A DNA stretch of 64,000 bases, from positions 1,313,001-1,377,000 of the forward strand of contig NZ_CP027773.1 in NCBI RefSeq assembly GCF_003019815.1, written 5' to 3'. The notes below the pieces were generated by a model that had not been told where the DNA came from, did no database searches, and saw only the letters and a list, made by a program, of their open reading frames with translations. Below, in pieces: positions 61,890 to 64,000 of this stretch. The translations under genes were made by a program, and so were the position numbers. Every line of letters starts with the position of its first letter. Position 1 is the stretch's first letter. Origin of the DNA: Variovorax sp. PMC12 (GTDB lineage Bacteria > Pseudomonadota > Gammaproteobacteria > Burkholderiales > Burkholderiaceae_C).

Positions 61890-62813
61890 ATGACCGATCT
61901 GCTCGACATCCTCGCCAACCCCGCCTTCTGGGTCGCGGTGCTGCGCATCGCCACCCCGCTGATCCTCGGCACGCTCGGCGTGCTGCTGTGCGAGCGCGCG
62001 GGCGTGCTCAACCTCGGCATCGAAGGGATCATGGTCGCGGGCGCGTTCACCGGCTGGCTCGCGGTGTATGCCGGCGCGCCGCTGTGGGTGGGCGTCGGCG
62101 TGGCCGCGCTCACCGGCATGGTGTTCGGCCTGCTGCATGCCTTCCTGACCGTGGGACTCGCGCTTTCGCAGCACGTGTCGGGGCTGGGCATCACGCTGCT
62201 GGCGACCGCGCTCAGCTACTTCGGCTACCGCGTGAGCTTTCCCAAGGTGAACACGCCGCCGACCATCACGCCCTTCGCCCCGATGGACTGGCTGCCGCTG
62301 CCCATCCTCAACGCGCAGACCGCGCTCACGCTGTTCGCGCTGCTGCTGGTGCCGGTGGTGGGCTGGGTGCTGTACCGCACGCCGCTCGGGCTGGCGCTGC
62401 GCATGGCCGGCGAGAACCCGCAGGCGGCCGAGAGCCAGGGCGTGTCGGTCGCGGCCACGCGCACCGGCGCCATCGTCGCCGGCTCGGCGCTGATGGGCAT
62501 GGCCGGCTCCTTCCTCACGCTGTCGGCCTTCAACGCCTTCTTCTTCAACATGGTCAACGGGCGGGGCTGGATCTGCGTGGCGCTGGTGGTGTTCGCCTCG
62601 TGGCGGCCGGGCAAGGCACTGCTGGGCGCGCTGCTGTTCGCTTTCTTCGACGCGCTTCAGCTGCGGCTGCAACAATCGGGCGACGCCGTGCTGCCCTACC
62701 AGCTGTACCTGATGCTGCCGTACCTGCTGTCGATCCTGGCGCTGGTGCTGGTGGCACGCAAGGCCAGCTATCCGCAGGCACTGATGAAGCCCTACCGCAA
62801 GGGAGAACGTTGA
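61890..62813 (+). CDS. Nucleoside/nucleobase ABC transporter permease 2
   Basis: The ATG at 61890 gives 307 residues of the second BPD_transp_2 permease (YufQ-like): ATPLILGTLGVLLCERAGVLNLGIEGIMVAGAF at the N-terminus, LSQHVSGLGITLLATALSYFGYR, and LGLALRMAGENPQAAESQGVSV. About eight membrane helices are present. It forms a heterodimer with permease 1. The in-frame codons upstream come from the repeat-like spacer and are not protein-like. Confidence 0.94.
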   Translation: MTDLLDILANPAFWVAVLRIATPLILGTLGVLLCERAGVLNLGIEGIMVAGAFTGWLAVYAGAPLWVGVGVAALTGMVFGLLHAFLTVGLALSQHVSGLGITLLATALSYFGYRVSFPKVNTPPTITPFAPMDWLPLPILNAQTALTLFALLLVPVVGWVLYRTPLGLALRMAGENPQAAESQGVSVAATRTGAIVAGSALMGMAGSFLTLSAFNAFFFNMVNGRGWICVALVVFASWRPGKALLGALLFAFFDALQLRLQQSGDAVLPYQLYLMLPYLLSILALVLVARKASYPQALMKPYRKGER

Positions 62814-62815
62814 CG

Positions 62816-63274
62816 ATGACCGCAGCTTTCGCCATTCGAGCCCGGTTGCTCGCCGCCCTGCTGGCCGTGTGCGGCGGCGGCGCCCATGCGCTGGGCGCCG
62901 ACATCACCTACGAGAACTTCAAGACGCCCGACGCGGTGAACTGGGTGCAGCTGTGCGGCACCTGGGACAACGACCACCAGGGCGTATACCGGGTGATCCA
63001 CGCCGAGCAGTTCGCGCAGTCGTTCCTGTACGTGCAATGGATGAAACGCGATGCCGAAGGCAGCCTGCAGGCCGCGCACACCGTGTCCATCGCGGAACTC
63101 GACAACGACCATGCGGAGATCGGCCTGTCGGAGCTCACCTGCCGGGCCACGCCGCGCGGCATCGTGGTGACGGCAAAGGCCAGTTCGGGGCACGACGACA
63201 AGCTGCGCCGCGTGACCATCGAGGTCGGGCCGAAGCCGGGGCAGTACCTGTTCCGGGCGCAGCGCACCCGCTAG
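62816..63274 (+). CDS. Secreted hypothetical protein in the transporter operon
   Basis: The ATG at 62816, 2 bases after the permease stop, gives 152 residues. A signal peptide (about 1-28, LLAALLAVCGGGAHALGAD) precedes a small periplasmic domain with two Cys (QLCGTWDNDHQGVYRV and LTCRATP) that could pair. There are no known motifs. Tight spacing puts it in the transporter operon, so it may assist periplasmic nucleoside handling, but no function can be read from it. Confidence 0.7.
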   Translation: MTAAFAIRARLLAALLAVCGGGAHALGADITYENFKTPDAVNWVQLCGTWDNDHQGVYRVIHAEQFAQSFLYVQWMKRDAEGSLQAAHTVSIAELDNDHAEIGLSELTCRATPRGIVVTAKASSGHDDKLRRVTIEVGPKPGQYLFRAQRTR

Positions 63275-63283
63275 GCCCGGCCC

Positions 63284-63757
63284 ATGACGCCGCCCCTGGC
63301 ACTCGACGCCGCGACCGGCCGCATCGAAGCCTTCGGAGCGATCATCGACGCGGACAGCCGGGCAGACGATCTTCCGCCCCTTTTCCTGAAAACCTGGCAG
63401 ATGGTGACCGTGGAAGGCCGGCAGGTGGAATGCGTATTCGCCACCGCTGGCGGCACGACTACCGACGGCAGCGCAGTCGAACTGACCCTTCGCTTCGAGC
63501 AGGAACAACTGGCCAGCGCCTTCATCACGCTCACGCCGCATCGCCACCGCAGCCTGGATTCGGAAGCCTTCCACGCCAGCGCCGACGAGCGCTACCGTTT
63601 TCACGAGCGCTGGCTGGCATCGGCCGGCGTACCGCGCCAGCCGGCCAGGTTTTGCTGGGGCGAAACCGGCGTGGCGCGCGACCGCAGCGAGAACGTGCAC
63701 ATCTATCTTCACTGGACGCCGCGGCGCGTGCCTGGACAAAGCGGCGACGGAAAATAG
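63284..63757 (+). CDS. Hypothetical cytoplasmic protein
   Basis: This 157-residue protein starts 9 bases after the previous stop. It has no signal peptide or membrane segment, and carries the landmarks LFLKTWQMVTVEGRQVECVF, LTPHRHRSLDSEAFH, FCWGETGVARD and HIYLHWTPRR. A mixed beta pattern with several His and Trp is suggestive of a small binding or chaperone domain, but no family is recognised. It lies directly before the cytosine-deaminase-like gene (28 bases). Confidence 0.65.
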   Translation: MTPPLALDAATGRIEAFGAIIDADSRADDLPPLFLKTWQMVTVEGRQVECVFATAGGTTTDGSAVELTLRFEQEQLASAFITLTPHRHRSLDSEAFHASADERYRFHERWLASAGVPRQPARFCWGETGVARDRSENVHIYLHWTPRRVPGQSGDGK

Positions 63758-63785
63758 CCCCGATCGATTCAAAAAGGCCCCCACG

Positions 63786-64000
63786 ATGCTCGACCTACTC
63801 ATCACCAACGCCACCCTCCCCGACGGCCGCACCGGCGTGTCGATTGCCGTGCAGGACGGCCGCATCGCCGAAGTCACCGAGGGCCTGGACGCACCCGCGC
63901 ATGAAAAGCTCGATGCGCAGGGCATGCTGCTCGCGCCGCATTTCGTCGATCCGCATTTCCATATGGATGCCACGCTGAGCTACGGCCTGCCGCGCGTCAA
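63786..64000 (+). CDS. Cytosine-deaminase-like amidohydrolase (5' part, runs off the window)
   Basis: The first 71 codons are present. MLDLLITNATLPDGR and IAVQDGRIAEV are the N-terminal beta-sandwich of amidohydrolases, and LLAPHFVDPHFHMDATLSYG carries the metal-binding H-x-H in the form typical of cytosine deaminase and isoguanine-deaminase-like enzymes. Placed after a nucleobase importer and the uracil URC genes, it would turn imported cytosine into uracil. The specificity needs the missing C-terminal part. Confidence 0.8.
   Translation, partial: MLDLLITNATLPDGRTGVSIAVQDGRIAEVTEGLDAPAHEKLDAQGMLLAPHFVDPHFHMDATLSYGLPRV

Overview
The window is GC-rich, densely coding DNA with short intergenic gaps and many ATGA/GTGA/TGATG stop-start overlaps. 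The gene content (2-methylcitrate operon with AcnD/PrpF, tolB-pal-cpoB-tcdA, yebC-purD-hemF-nadD-rsfS-rlmH-maf-rng, an aryl-polyene-type cluster, and a GTP-cyclohydrolase-II-like/DUF1688/upp uracil module) points to a betaproteobacterium of the order Burkholderiales, most likely Comamonadaceae and probably Variovorax-like. This assignment is inferred from gene content and protein sequence, not from a database search. No insertion sequence, CRISPR array, rRNA operon or complete prophage was seen.

Layout. 1-2.6 kb: the end of an ABC-F ATPase gene, a small membrane-associated protein, a divergent Cro-like/CI-like regulator pair and a secreted fasciclin protein. 2.9-8.9 kb: a tripartite RND efflux operon (outer-membrane factor, adaptor, permease) closed by a strong terminator. 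8.9-17.2 kb: a small lipoprotein, then the methylcitrate-cycle operon (thioesterase, prpC, acnD, prpF, PEP-mutase-family lyase) facing a divergent ScfR-type regulator across an intergenic region with four copies of TTGCGAA/TTCGCAA. 17.3-20.8 kb: an RlmN-like radical SAM protein, an orphan XRE regulator, an MFS exporter and a general-stress protein. 20.9-33.5 kb: housekeeping genes on the minus strand (tRNA-Lys, tcdA, cpoB, pal, tolB; rng, maf, rlmH, rsfS, nadD, hemF, purD, yebC) with msbA on the plus strand between the two groups.

33.6-47.0 kb is an aryl-polyene/xanthomonadin-like lipid-pigment locus. Its left arm (plus strand) has a methyltransferase, a chorismatase for the hydroxybenzoate starter, an acyltransferase and a glycosyltransferase. 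Its right arm (minus strand) has an ACP, a membrane protein, an acyl-ACP ligase fused to a dehydratase, an LpxL-type acyltransferase, a LolA-like protein, an MMPL exporter, a polysaccharide deacetylase, a methyltransferase, a dehydratase and a ketoreductase. No ketosynthase is present. The two arms converge on a 0.5-kb island of large inverted repeats.

47.1-49.9 kb carries a HerA-like ATPase and an ECF sigma factor with its NrsF-type anti-sigma factor. 50.0-64.0 kb is a coherent pyrimidine-use region: a GTP-cyclohydrolase-II-like protein, DUF1688 and uracil phosphoribosyltransferase (the URC uracil catabolic set), a BMP-family nucleoside ABC transporter, a lipoprotein nucleosidase and the start of a cytosine-deaminase-like amidohydrolase. 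Embedded in the transporter operon is the most striking gene of the window, a 939-residue lipoprotein joining a NodB deacetylase domain, a caspase-like protease domain with intact His/Cys and an EF-hand-like loop, and TPR repeats.
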